NCBI GenBank assembly: GCA_023438115.1
Contig: JAEZEB010000202.1
Coordinates: 1 to 7,682 of the forward strand
Direction: 5' to 3'
Length of the DNA: 7,682 bases
Origin: Pseudomonadota bacterium
Lineage (GTDB): Bacteria > Pseudomonadota > Gammaproteobacteria > Burkholderiales > Burkholderiaceae_C
Positions 1 to 5,478 of this stretch are shown here, piece by piece (within the stretch, counting starts at the first letter, position 1; every line of letters starts with the position of its first letter). Both the position numbers and the translations under genes were made by a program. The notes below the pieces were generated by a model. That model made no database searches. It was not told the origin of the DNA and saw nothing but the letters and a program-made list of their open reading frames with translations.

Positions 1-129
1 CGCGGGGGCCCTGTCATCCCGCATCGAGGAAAAGCGCGGCACCTTGTTATCCCGGCCTTGAGCCGGGATCCATAGTGCGGTGGATGATCGGCGGACGTCC
101 GGATTGCGGGTCAACCCCGCAATGACAAG
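1..129. repeat. Tandem hairpin repeat, copy 1 (129-bp unit)
   Basis: First of two adjacent 129-bp copies. The structured part is 43-129. It is bounded by inverted ends (CTTGTTAT at 43-50, ATGACAAG at 122-129, one mismatch) and holds two hairpins: ATCCCGGC/GCCGGGAT (49-56 with 62-69, 5-nt loop) and ATTGCGGG/CCCGCAAT (103-110 with 116-123, 5-nt loop). The first 42 bases contain another TGTCATCCCG (12-21), like the start of a degenerate further element. The type resembles dispersed intergenic repeats of proteobacteria with TTGTCAT-type ends. The window edge cuts any further copies to the left. Confidence 0.9.
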
Positions 130-554
130 CGCGGGGGCCCTGTCATCCCGCATCGAGGAAAAGCGCGGCACCTTGTCATCCCGGCCTTGAGCCGGGATCC
201 ATGCGGCGATGGATGATCCGCTGCCGTCTGGATTGCGGGTCGAGCCCGCAATGACAAGAGTGGTGCCACTACAGCAGGTCCTCGTACAGATCCCGCCACC
301 CCGGGGTTCTCCCTTTCGATCAGCGCCACCTTCCACGCCCGCGGCCAGTTCTTGATCTGCTTTTCCCGGGCGATCGCGGCCTCGATCGATCCGGTGCCGT
401 CGAACCACACCAGCGTCTTCACGCCGTACTTCCTCGTGAACCCGTCGGCGAGCCCTTCCCTGTGCTGCCACACGCGCTGCACGAGGTTGCTGGTGACGCC
501 CACATAGAGCGTTCCGCGCGGGCGGCTCGCGAGCAGGTACACGTGGCAAAGCAT
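111..554 (-). CDS. GIY-YIG (URI-type) nuclease with frameshifted C-terminus
   Basis: Small single-domain GIY-YIG nuclease of the YhbQ/UPF0213-like group. The diagnostic pieces are VYLLAS (5-10), TLYVGVT (15-21, the YIG half), R27, W29 and H31, FTRKYGV (39-45), and the EAAIAREKQIKNW block (58-70) with acidic residues expected at the metal site. All of the catalytic core is present. After residue 85 (NPG) the frame is shifted, and residues 86-147 are mostly translation of the flanking repeats, so they are not a genuine domain. The ancestral product would be 94 residues, ending at 269. The start at 554 puts VYLLAS at the usual position, although no clear Shine-Dalgarno precedes it. The gene lies 64 bp downstream of the coiled-coil gene in the same direction, with a half repeat between them and two full repeats beyond. 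Members are predicted or shown to be DNA nucleases; the substrate here is unknown. It could be functional with an altered tail or a decaying gene. Confidence 0.8.
   Translation of the reverse strand: MLCHVYLLASRPRGTLYVGVTSNLVQRVWQHREGLADGFTRKYGVKTLVWFDGTGSIEAAIAREKQIKNWPRAWKVALIERENPGVAGSVRGPAVVAPLLSLRARPAIQTAADHPSPHGSRLKAGMTRCRAFPRCGMTGPPRLSLRG
130..258. repeat. Tandem hairpin repeat, copy 2 (129-bp unit)
   Basis: Direct copy of 1-129 with an offset of exactly 129. The inverted ends are perfect here: CTTGTCAT at 172-179 and ATGACAAG at 251-258. Hairpins are at 178-185/191-198 and 232-239/245-252. The first 72 bases differ from copy 1 at one position and the last 29 at two, but the roughly 29-bp stretch between the hairpins differs at about ten. 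The copy ends about ten bases from the ancestral stop codon of the neighbouring nuclease gene. Confidence 0.9.
269..302 (-). other. Frameshift site and ancestral C-terminus of the nuclease
   Basis: The plus strand reads CCCCGGGG at 299-306. If one C of 299-302 is skipped, the minus-strand reading continues from NPG into WRDLYEDLL and a TAG stop at 269-271. That is the family-typical ending and gives a 94-residue protein. As written, the frame instead continues GVAGSVRG and runs out to 111. This is a one-base expansion in a homopolymer, either a true mutation or an assembly error. Confidence 0.8.
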
Positions 555-570
555 GCGCGCATCTGGCGCC

Positions 571-604
571 CGCGTGGATAGCGGGTCAAGCCCGCAATGA
601 CAAG
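571..604. repeat. Truncated third copy of the hairpin repeat
   Basis: GCGGGTCAAGCCCGCAATGA and the following CAAG (581-604) match the right end of the two full copies, in the same orientation. Weaker similarity continues left to about 571. The left half of the element is missing. The remaining hairpin is GCGGG/CCCGC (581-585 with 591-595). It sits between the coiled-coil gene and the nuclease, 26 bp upstream of the nuclease start, so the nuclease is flanked on both sides by directly oriented repeat ends. Confidence 0.8.
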
Positions 605-618
605 GATCGGCGTGCGAT

Positions 619-1275
619 TCAGCGCTGCGCCGGCGTGACCATCACCGCCGCTGCCGCCGCGTCCGTCTGCGCCCACAGCAGCTTCAGGCGCGCCAGTTCC
701 TCGTCGAAGCGTCGCGTGATGCGCTTGAGCTCGTCTTCCTGGGACTGGATGTAGCGCTGCTGCGCGGCGATCTGCTCGTCGTTCTGTTCGAGTTGCCGCT
801 TGAGCTTTGCGGGCCAGTCGGCGGGCGACTTGTAGAACTCGCCTTCGGCCTCGATCCGCTCGCGCTGTTCCCGCAGCTCCTCCACCCGGCGCTGGCCGGC
901 GGCGATGATCTCCTGCTGCGTGCTCAGCGCCTTCTCGCGTTCGGCGTCATGGACCGCGGCGTTGGGATAGCGCGTGAGCAGCGCGCGCTGCATGCGGCGC
1001 TCCTCGGTCTGCTGCTGGCGCAGTTCGGCGAGCTTGCGTTCGCGCTCCTCCTGCGCCGCGCGCTCCGGCGCGGTCAGCGAGGGCGGGACGATGCGCTTGA
1101 CCGTGCCGTTGGAGCGCAGCTCCTTCTGCTCGCGGTCCAGGCATTCCATGATCGGGCGGTCGGACGTGATGCGGCGGCCCCCGCCGTCTACGCAGGTGTA
1201 GATGCCGGTCTGACCCCATGCGCTGCCCGCCGCTCCCGCCAGCAGGGCGAAAACGGGGATCAGGACAAAGGCCAT
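619..1275 (-). CDS. Secreted DUF4124-type coiled-coil protein
   Basis: A 218-residue protein with an N-terminal signal peptide (hydrophobic residues 2-18, probable cleavage near SAWG-Q at 21-22). A short DUF4124-like domain follows: GIYTCVDGGGRRITSDRPI (24-42) with C28 and C45, a possible disulfide pair. After that come long charged, Q/E/R-rich heptad-like stretches (about 69-100 and 110-200) that should form coiled coil. The tail is Ala-rich. DUF4124 proteins are periplasmic or envelope-associated, and their function is unknown; no enzymatic motif is visible. The start is fixed by an AAAGGAG ribosome site five bases upstream that overlaps the pyrE stop codon, so translation is probably coupled to pyrE. 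Why a secreted protein shares an operon with a cytosolic pyrimidine enzyme is not evident. Confidence 0.85.
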   Translation of the reverse strand: MAFVLIPVFALLAGAAGSAWGQTGIYTCVDGGGRRITSDRPIMECLDREQKELRSNGTVKRIVPPSLTAPERAAQEERERKLAELRQQQTEERRMQRALLTRYPNAAVHDAEREKALSTQQEIIAAGQRRVEELREQRERIEAEGEFYKSPADWPAKLKRQLEQNDEQIAAQQRYIQSQEDELKRITRRFDEELARLKLLWAQTDAAAAAVMVTPAQR

Positions 1276-1280
1276 GGCAG

Positions 1281-1287
1281 CTCCTTT
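1281..1287 (-). promoter_or_regulatory. Ribosome binding site overlapping the pyrE stop
   Basis: On the minus strand, TGAAAGGAG combines the pyrE stop codon (1289-1287) with a near-perfect Shine-Dalgarno. It stands five bases from the ATG of the DUF4124-type gene. This arrangement favours reinitiation by ribosomes finishing pyrE. Confidence 0.8.
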
Positions 1288-1967
1288 CAGCCGGCTCCGT
1301 AGCGGTCCCGGTACGCGAGCACCTTCGCGTGGTGCTGCCCGAGTTCATCGCCGGCATGCTGGGCCAGGTAATGCAAGAGGTCTGCCAGCTTTGCGATGGC
1401 GCACACCTGGAGGCCCAATTTTTCACGGACGTATTGCACGGCGCTCCAGGAAACGTCCGCGCCGCCCTCGGTGGCCTTCTCCTGCCGGTCGAGCGCGATG
1501 GCCACCGCCTGGGGCGTGGCGCCCGCGGCCTGGATCAGGGCGATCGATTCGCGCGCAGCCGTGCCGGCGGACATCACGTCGTCGACGATCAGCACCTTGC
1601 CGCGCACCGGCGCGCCCACCAGCGTGCCGCCCTCGCCGTGGTCCTTGGCTTCCTTGCGGTTGTAGGCGTAGGGCACGTTGCGCCCCAGGCGCGCCAGCTC
1701 GATCGCGACGGCCGCCGCGAGCGGGATGCCCTTGTACGCCGGGCCGAACAGCATGTCGAACTCCACGCCGGAGGCCAGGATGCGCTGTGCATAGAATTGG
1801 GCCAGCCGCCCGAGCTTGGCGCCGTCGTCGAACAGGCCGGCGTTGAAGAAATAGGGCGACATCCGCCCGGCCTTGGTCTTGAACTCCCCGAAGCGCAAGA
1901 CGCCGGAGCGCACCGCGAACTCCACGAAATCCTGCGCCAGCGCGTCCTGGCCGTCCATTGCCACCAT
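1287..1967 (-). CDS. pyrE: Orotate phosphoribosyltransferase
   Basis: Converts orotate and PRPP to orotidine 5'-monophosphate and pyrophosphate, the fifth step of de novo pyrimidine synthesis, in the cytosol. The 226-residue product has the usual size. Visible signatures are FGEFKTKAGRMSPYFFN (26-42, the family's N-terminal orotate/PRPP region), FGPAYKGIPLA (74-84), the mobile-loop region with YNRKEAKDHGEGG (102-114), and the PRPP-binding motif VLIVDDVMSAGTA (125-137). The frame is open further upstream, but that part is antisense to the exonuclease gene and unlike PyrE. The ATG at 1967 has GAAGGA seven bases upstream. A second ATG three codons in (1958) is a less supported alternative. It is the first gene of a coupled pair with the DUF4124-type gene. 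Any promoter must lie inside the divergent exonuclease gene. Confidence 0.95.
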   Translation of the reverse strand: MVAMDGQDALAQDFVEFAVRSGVLRFGEFKTKAGRMSPYFFNAGLFDDGAKLGRLAQFYAQRILASGVEFDMLFGPAYKGIPLAAAVAIELARLGRNVPYAYNRKEAKDHGEGGTLVGAPVRGKVLIVDDVMSAGTAARESIALIQAAGATPQAVAIALDRQEKATEGGADVSWSAVQYVREKLGLQVCAIAKLADLLHYLAQHAGDELGQHHAKVLAYRDRYGAG

Positions 1968-2769
1968 GGGAAAGTCCTTCTTCAAGCTCACCAGCCTCAA
2001 CCTGAACGGCATCCGCTCGGCCGCCAGCAAGGGGGTCGAGGCCTGGGTCGCCCAGAACAGCCCGGATTGTATTTGCGTGCAGGAAGTCAAGGCCCAGGCG
2101 CCGGACGTGCTGGGGCGGCACGATGCCTGGGGCGCGCTGAAGGGGCACTTCCACTTCGCGCAGAAGAAGGGCTATTCCGGGGTGGGCGCGTTCACGCGCC
2201 ACGAGCCGAGCGACGTGATCGCCGGCTTCGGCTGCGAGGAGTTCGACGCCGAGGGCCGCTACGTGGAACTGCGCTTCGACACCCCGCAGCGCAAGCTCTC
2301 CATCATCAGCTGCTACTTCCCCTCCGGCTCCTCCGGCGAGGACCGGCAGGCGGCCAAGTACCGCTTCCTGGACGTGGTCGATCCCCACCTGCTGGCCCTG
2401 AAGCAGACCCGCGAGTTCATCCTGTGCGGCGACATCAACATCGCCCACCGCGAACAGGACCTCAAGAACTGGAAGGGCAACCGCAAGAACAGCGGTTTCC
2501 TGCCCGAGGAACGGGCCTGGATGACAAAACTGTTATCCGAAACGGGTCTGGTCGACGTTTATCGTCACCTCCACCCGGACACGACGGACGATTGCTACAC
2601 ATGGTGGAGCAATCGCGGCCAGGCCTGGGCCAAGAACGTGGGCTGGCGGCTGGACTACCAGATCGCCACCCCCGGCGTGGCCGCTGCGGCCCGCGAAGTC
2701 GCGATCTACAAGGAAACCCGCTTCAGCGACCACGCGCCGATCACGGTGCAGTACGACCTGGCGCTCTGA
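1966..2769 (+). CDS. xth: Exodeoxyribonuclease III / AP endonuclease
   Basis: Cytosolic DNA-repair enzyme of the exonuclease-endonuclease-phosphatase fold. It cuts at abasic sites and degrades 3' ends of duplex DNA in base-excision repair. The 267-residue length is normal for the XthA family. Active-site elements in order: LNLNG (N14), the metal-ligand Glu in VQEVK (E40), CYFPSG (Y117), CGDINIAH (D156 and N158), WRLDYQ (D230) and the terminal SDHAPI (D255, H256). All key residues are present. The ATG at 1966 gives the usual N-terminus (FKLTSLNLNG soon after Met). The frame stays open upstream, but that stretch is antisense to pyrE. No Shine-Dalgarno precedes the start. The gene is divergent from pyrE with overlapping start codons and converges on the LysR gene, so it is probably transcribed alone. 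Confidence 0.95.
   Translation: MGKSFFKLTSLNLNGIRSAASKGVEAWVAQNSPDCICVQEVKAQAPDVLGRHDAWGALKGHFHFAQKKGYSGVGAFTRHEPSDVIAGFGCEEFDAEGRYVELRFDTPQRKLSIISCYFPSGSSGEDRQAAKYRFLDVVDPHLLALKQTREFILCGDINIAHREQDLKNWKGNRKNSGFLPEERAWMTKLLSETGLVDVYRHLHPDTTDDCYTWWSNRGQAWAKNVGWRLDYQIATPGVAAAAREVAIYKETRFSDHAPITVQYDLAL
1975..1980 (-). promoter_or_regulatory. Ribosome binding site of pyrE inside xth
   Basis: GAAGGA on the minus strand, seven bases before the pyrE ATG at 1967. It lies within codons 4-5 of the divergent exonuclease gene and supports the 1967 start over 1958. Confidence 0.6.
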
Positions 2770-2781
2770 GCCCGGGGCTCA
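2767..2781. terminator. Palindrome spanning two convergent stop codons
   Basis: TGAGCCCGGGGCTCA is a perfect inverted repeat with 7-bp arms around a central G. Its first three bases are the stop codon of the exonuclease gene and its last three, on the other strand, are the stop codon of the LysR gene. It could form a short GC-rich hairpin in either transcript. No T-run follows, so a terminator role is only inferred; the palindrome itself is certain. Confidence 0.45.
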
Positions 2782-3705
2782 AGCCGGTGGCGCGCGCCTG
2801 GCGGACGCCCGCCGGCGCGGTTGCGGCGGGCGCTTGGCCAGCACCAGGTCCCACAGCGCCTGGGCGGCCAGCGAGAGCACTTCGTGGCGGCGGCGCACGG
2901 CGAACACCTGCCGCGTGATCCCCTTGCCCTCCAGCGGCCGCACCACGACGTCCGGATGGTCGAAGTGGAACAGCGTCAGCCCCGGGACCAGGCTCACGCC
3001 CAGGCCCGCCCGCACGAGCCCGGTGACGGTGGCCAGGTGCTCCACCTCGAACACGCTCCGCACCTGCAGGGGATGCAGCGCCGCCTCCAGGTACTGCCGC
3101 ACGCTGGTGTTGCGCGACATGTGCACGAAGGGGTGGTCCGCGAGGTCGCGGATGCGCACCGTGGCCTGCCGGGCCAGGGGGTGGTCCTTGCGGCAGACCA
3201 GGTGGAAGGTGTCCTCGCACAGCGGCACCGATTCGAGGTCGTCGCTGCGCGTGCCGGTGGAGGCCATCGCCAGGTCCACGCGGCGGCTGCGCAGCAGCGC
3301 CAGGCATTCCTCCGACAGGCTGTCGAACAGCGCGAGCTCGATGCCGGGATGCCTGCGCCGGTAGGCCAGCAGCACGTCGGGCAGCCAGCCCGCCGCCAGC
3401 GAGGGCAGGGCGGCCACCGCGACGCGGCCCTTGCGCTTTTGCGCATGGTCCTGGAAGTCGTCGACCATGCTGTCGAAGTCCGCCAGCATCCGCCGCGCGG
3501 CCTGCTCGAAGGTGCGGCCTTCGGGCGTGAGCGCCACGGCGCGCGTGGTGCGGTCGAACAGGCGGGCGCCGAGGCCTTCCTCCAGCGACTGGATCAGCGC
3601 GCTGAAGGCCGGCTGCGACAGGTGCACGCGCTGCGCGGCCCGCGTGAAGTTCCTTTCCTCGACCAGGGCGAGGACCGCGCGCAGGTCGCGGGACGAGAGA
3701 TTCAT
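2779..3705 (-). CDS. LysR-family transcriptional regulator
   Basis: A 308-residue LysR-type regulator of normal length. The N-terminal winged helix-turn-helix is clear: MNLSSRDLRAVLALVEERNF (1-20), then TRAAQRVHLSQPAFSALIQS (21-40) and LGARLFDRTTRAVALTPEG (45-63). The periplasmic-binding-protein-like effector domain starts near 93 (GRVAVAALPSLAAGWLP). The C-terminus is an Arg/Pro/Ala-rich tail. The frame extends upstream of 3705, but that part is unlike a LysR protein and covers the divergent gene. Only a weak GGAAAA precedes the ATG. It diverges from the AtuA-family operon across 70 bp, the classic layout in which the regulator activates the neighbour in response to a pathway ligand and represses itself. 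The effector is unknown; a substrate of the adjacent operon is the natural guess. Confidence 0.93.
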   Translation of the reverse strand: MNLSSRDLRAVLALVEERNFTRAAQRVHLSQPAFSALIQSLEEGLGARLFDRTTRAVALTPEGRTFEQAARRMLADFDSMVDDFQDHAQKRKGRVAVAALPSLAAGWLPDVLLAYRRRHPGIELALFDSLSEECLALLRSRRVDLAMASTGTRSDDLESVPLCEDTFHLVCRKDHPLARQATVRIRDLADHPFVHMSRNTSVRQYLEAALHPLQVRSVFEVEHLATVTGLVRAGLGVSLVPGLTLFHFDHPDVVVRPLEGKGITRQVFAVRRRHEVLSLAAQALWDLVLAKRPPQPRRRASARRAPPA

Positions 3706-3710
3706 CGGTT

Positions 3711-3731
3711 TTCCGGATCGAACCAGCGGAA
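3711..3731. promoter_or_regulatory. Candidate LysR operator
   Basis: Inverted repeat TTCCG-N11-CGGAA (arms 3711-3715 and 3727-3731) in the divergent intergenic region. If transcription of the plus-strand operon starts near 3776, the site is centred about 55 bases upstream, in the zone where LysR regulators usually anchor. The arms are short, so this is suggestive only. Confidence 0.4.
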
Positions 3732-3737
3732 CTTTGA

Positions 3738-3743
3738 ATTTTA
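3738..3743 (-). promoter_or_regulatory. Candidate -10 of the LysR gene
   Basis: TAAAAT on the minus strand, one base from the sigma-70 consensus, 32 bases upstream of the regulator's ATG. No convincing -35 is seen at the expected distance. It overlaps the candidate -35 of the opposite promoter, so the two promoters would compete. Confidence 0.35.
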
Positions 3744-3768
3744 CGGATGCGTGGCCGCCCGCTAGTCT
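3740..3768 (+). promoter_or_regulatory. Candidate promoter of the AtuA-family operon
   Basis: TTTACG (3740-3745), a 17-base spacer, and TAGTCT (3763-3768, fits TAnnnT). The start ATG begins only seven bases after the -10, and there is no Shine-Dalgarno. Transcription would begin at or next to the ATG, implying a leaderless or nearly leaderless message. Confidence 0.4.
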
Positions 3769-3775
3769 CGCGGCC

Positions 3776-5143
3776 ATGCAGGGTTCCTCCTCCTCACGCC
3801 CGCCGCTGCGCATCGGCTGCGGCGCGGGTTTCTCCGGCGACCGCTGGGATGCCGCGGTGCCCGTGGTGCGCTCGCTCGTGGCGCACGGAGGTCCCGCCGC
3901 GCTGATGTTCGAGACGCTGGCGGAACGCACGCTCGCCCTGGCGCAGCTTCGCCGCCGCGCGGACTCCGACGCGGGACACGAACCTTCGCTGGAGCACTTC
4001 CTGCGGGGCGTGCTGGCCGACTGCGTGCGGCACGGCATCCCGATCGTCGGCAACTTCGGCGCCGCCAACCCGCGCGCGGCGGCCCGTCGCGTGCACGCGC
4101 TCGCGCAGGCGCTCGGCATCGGGGCTGTGCGTGTCGCGGTGGTGGAAGGCGACGACCTGGTGGCGCAGCTTTCGCCCGAGGCGCTTCAGGCGTTGCTGCC
4201 GGCGCAGGCGCGCGGCCAGGCCCTCGTCAGCGCCAATGCCTACCTGGGCGCGGAACGGATCGCGGACGCCTTGCGCGGCGGCGCGCAGGTCGTCGTGACG
4301 GGGCGCGTTGCCGATCCGGCGCTGGCCCTGGGTCCGCTGATGGCGCACTTCGGCTGGACGCTGGAGGACGCCGACTGCATCGCCGCCGGAACGATGGCGG
4401 GCCACCTGCTGGAGTGCGGTGCGCAGGTCACCGGCGGCTACTTCGCGGATCCCGGCGTGAAGGACGTCCCGGGGCTCGCCCAAGTGGGTTTTCCGATCCT
4501 GGAGGTGCACGAGGACGGCCGCTTCCTGGTCACCAAGCCGGAGGACACGGGCGGCTGCGTGGATCGCCGAACGGTCACCGAACAACTGCTGTACGAGATC
4601 CACGATCCCGCGGCCTACCTCACGCCCGACGTGGTCGCGGATATCACCGAAGTGGAACTGCGCGAACTTGCGACGGACGTCGTCGAGGTGCGCGGCGTGC
4701 GCGGCCACGCGCGGCCTGCGACGCTGAAGGCGACGGTGTGCTTCGAGGGCGGCTGGCTGGTCGAGGGCGAGATCTCGTACGCCGGGATCGGCGCCGCGGC
4801 GCGCGCCGAACTCGCGGGCGAGATCGTGGCGGAGCGATTGCAGCTACTGGAGATCGTGCCGGCCAGGTGGCGACGCGAGCTGATCGGCGTGGCCAGCGTG
4901 TTCGCCGACGACGAAGGCCGCTTCCGTCCGCCCGCGGCGGATGCGCAGGACGTCCGCCTGCGCGTCGCGGCGCAGGTGGCGGACCGCGCGGACGCGGACG
5001 CCATCGCGCGCGAGGTGCTCGCGCTCTATACCTGCGGACCCGCCGGCGGCGGCGGCGTGCGCACGCACGTCACGCCGCGCCTGGGCAGCACGTCGTGCTA
5101 CGTCCCGCGCGAGCTGGTGCGGCCCACCTGGAGCTTCGCATGA
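3776..5143 (+). CDS. AtuA-family (DUF1446) acyclic terpene utilisation-type protein
   Basis: A 455-residue member of the AtuA/DUF1446 family. The recognisable blocks are RIGCGAGFSGDRWDAA (12-27), IVGNFGAANP (90-99), VVTGRVADPALALGPL (173-188), AAGTMAGHLLECGAQVTGGY (203-222), KPEDTGGCVDRRTVTEQLLY (254-273) and GVRGHARPATLK (307-318). AtuA is required for citronellol use in Pseudomonas, but its reaction is not established, and most relatives lie outside terpene clusters. None of the geranyl-CoA carboxylase or dehydrogenase genes of that pathway is in this window, so a terpene role should not be assumed. The protein ends before the small C-terminal domain that is fused on in longer family members; that domain is the next gene, joined by an ATGA overlap. 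The start at 3776 is the only ATG close to the conserved N-terminus. No signal peptide is seen, so it is probably cytosolic. Confidence 0.88.
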   Translation: MQGSSSSRPPLRIGCGAGFSGDRWDAAVPVVRSLVAHGGPAALMFETLAERTLALAQLRRRADSDAGHEPSLEHFLRGVLADCVRHGIPIVGNFGAANPRAAARRVHALAQALGIGAVRVAVVEGDDLVAQLSPEALQALLPAQARGQALVSANAYLGAERIADALRGGAQVVVTGRVADPALALGPLMAHFGWTLEDADCIAAGTMAGHLLECGAQVTGGYFADPGVKDVPGLAQVGFPILEVHEDGRFLVTKPEDTGGCVDRRTVTEQLLYEIHDPAAYLTPDVVADITEVELRELATDVVEVRGVRGHARPATLKATVCFEGGWLVEGEISYAGIGAAARAELAGEIVAERLQLLEIVPARWRRELIGVASVFADDEGRFRPPAADAQDVRLRVAAQVADRADADAIAREVLALYTCGPAGGGGVRTHVTPRLGSTSCYVPRELVRPTWSFA

Positions 5144-5478
5144 ACGCCGCGTCGAACACCGTTGCGCTGCGTGCGCTGGCGCACGCCCGCACCGGCGACA
5201 AGGGCAACCGCTGCAGCATCAGCCTGGTCGCCTTCGACCCGGCGCACTGGCCGCTGCTCGTGGAGCAGGTGAGCGAGGAACGCGTCGCGGCGCTCTTCGC
5301 GCATCGCCGGCCCACCGCGGTCAGGCGCTACCTGCTGCCCCGCCTGGCGGCCATGAACTTCGTTCTCGATGACGTGCTCGACGGCGGCGTCAACGATTCG
5401 CTGAACCTGGACGCGCATGGCAAGTCGCTGTCCAGCCTCCTCCTTACCTTGCCGATCCAACTCCAGGAGACAATATGA
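5140..5478 (+). CDS. Small AtuA-like partner protein
   Basis: A 112-residue protein equivalent to the C-terminal domain of full-length AtuA-family proteins (AtuA-like ferredoxin-fold domain). The hallmarks are ALAHARTGDKGNRCSISLVA (12-31) and DGGVNDSLNLDAHGKSLSSL (81-100). Its reaction is unknown. As its domain is fused to the DUF1446 domain in related proteins, the two are likely subunits of one complex. The ATG overlaps the previous gene's stop (ATGA, 5140-5143), and its own stop overlaps the next gene's ATG (ATGA, 5475-5478), so translation is coupled on both sides and stoichiometric expression is likely. No membrane segment or signal peptide is visible. Confidence 0.85.
   Translation: MNAASNTVALRALAHARTGDKGNRCSISLVAFDPAHWPLLVEQVSEERVAALFAHRRPTAVRRYLLPRLAAMNFVLDDVLDGGVNDSLNLDAHGKSLSSLLLTLPIQLQETI
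5465..5469 (+). promoter_or_regulatory. Ribosome binding site of the binding-protein gene
   Basis: AGGAG five bases before the ATG at 5475 and eight before the second ATG at 5478, so it does not decide between them. It lies inside the end of the preceding gene and gives the exported protein its own initiation signal in addition to coupling. Confidence 0.65.

Noticed and set aside
1..258. Possible CRISPR array or tRNA-like structure in the tandem repeats
   Set aside because: There are only two copies of a 129-bp unit with no unique spacers between short repeats, and the hairpins do not form a cloverleaf or carry an acceptor end.
1960..1969. GCCACCATGG, a perfect eukaryotic Kozak sequence at the xth start
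   Set aside because: All surrounding genes are bacterial in type, with coupled operons and Shine-Dalgarno sites. The match is a chance effect of GC-rich codons.
1968..2090. N-terminal extension of the pyrE frame
   Set aside because: It is antisense to conserved exonuclease codons, has no similarity to PyrE, and a better start with a ribosome site exists at 1967.
1218..2918. Plus-strand open frame running across pyrE and xth in another frame
   Set aside because: It crosses two well-identified genes, its composition is His/Arg/Gly-rich, and no motif is recognisable.
3706..4119. N-terminal extension of the LysR frame
   Set aside because: It is antisense to the AtuA-family gene and Arg/Ala/Ser-rich. 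LysR proteins start at the helix-turn-helix, as the 3705 start does.
3776..5478. Terpene (citronellol/geraniol) degradation cluster
   Set aside because: Only the AtuA-type pair is present. Geranyl-CoA carboxylase, dehydrogenases and hydratase of the atu pathway are not in the window, so the family name alone does not support the pathway.
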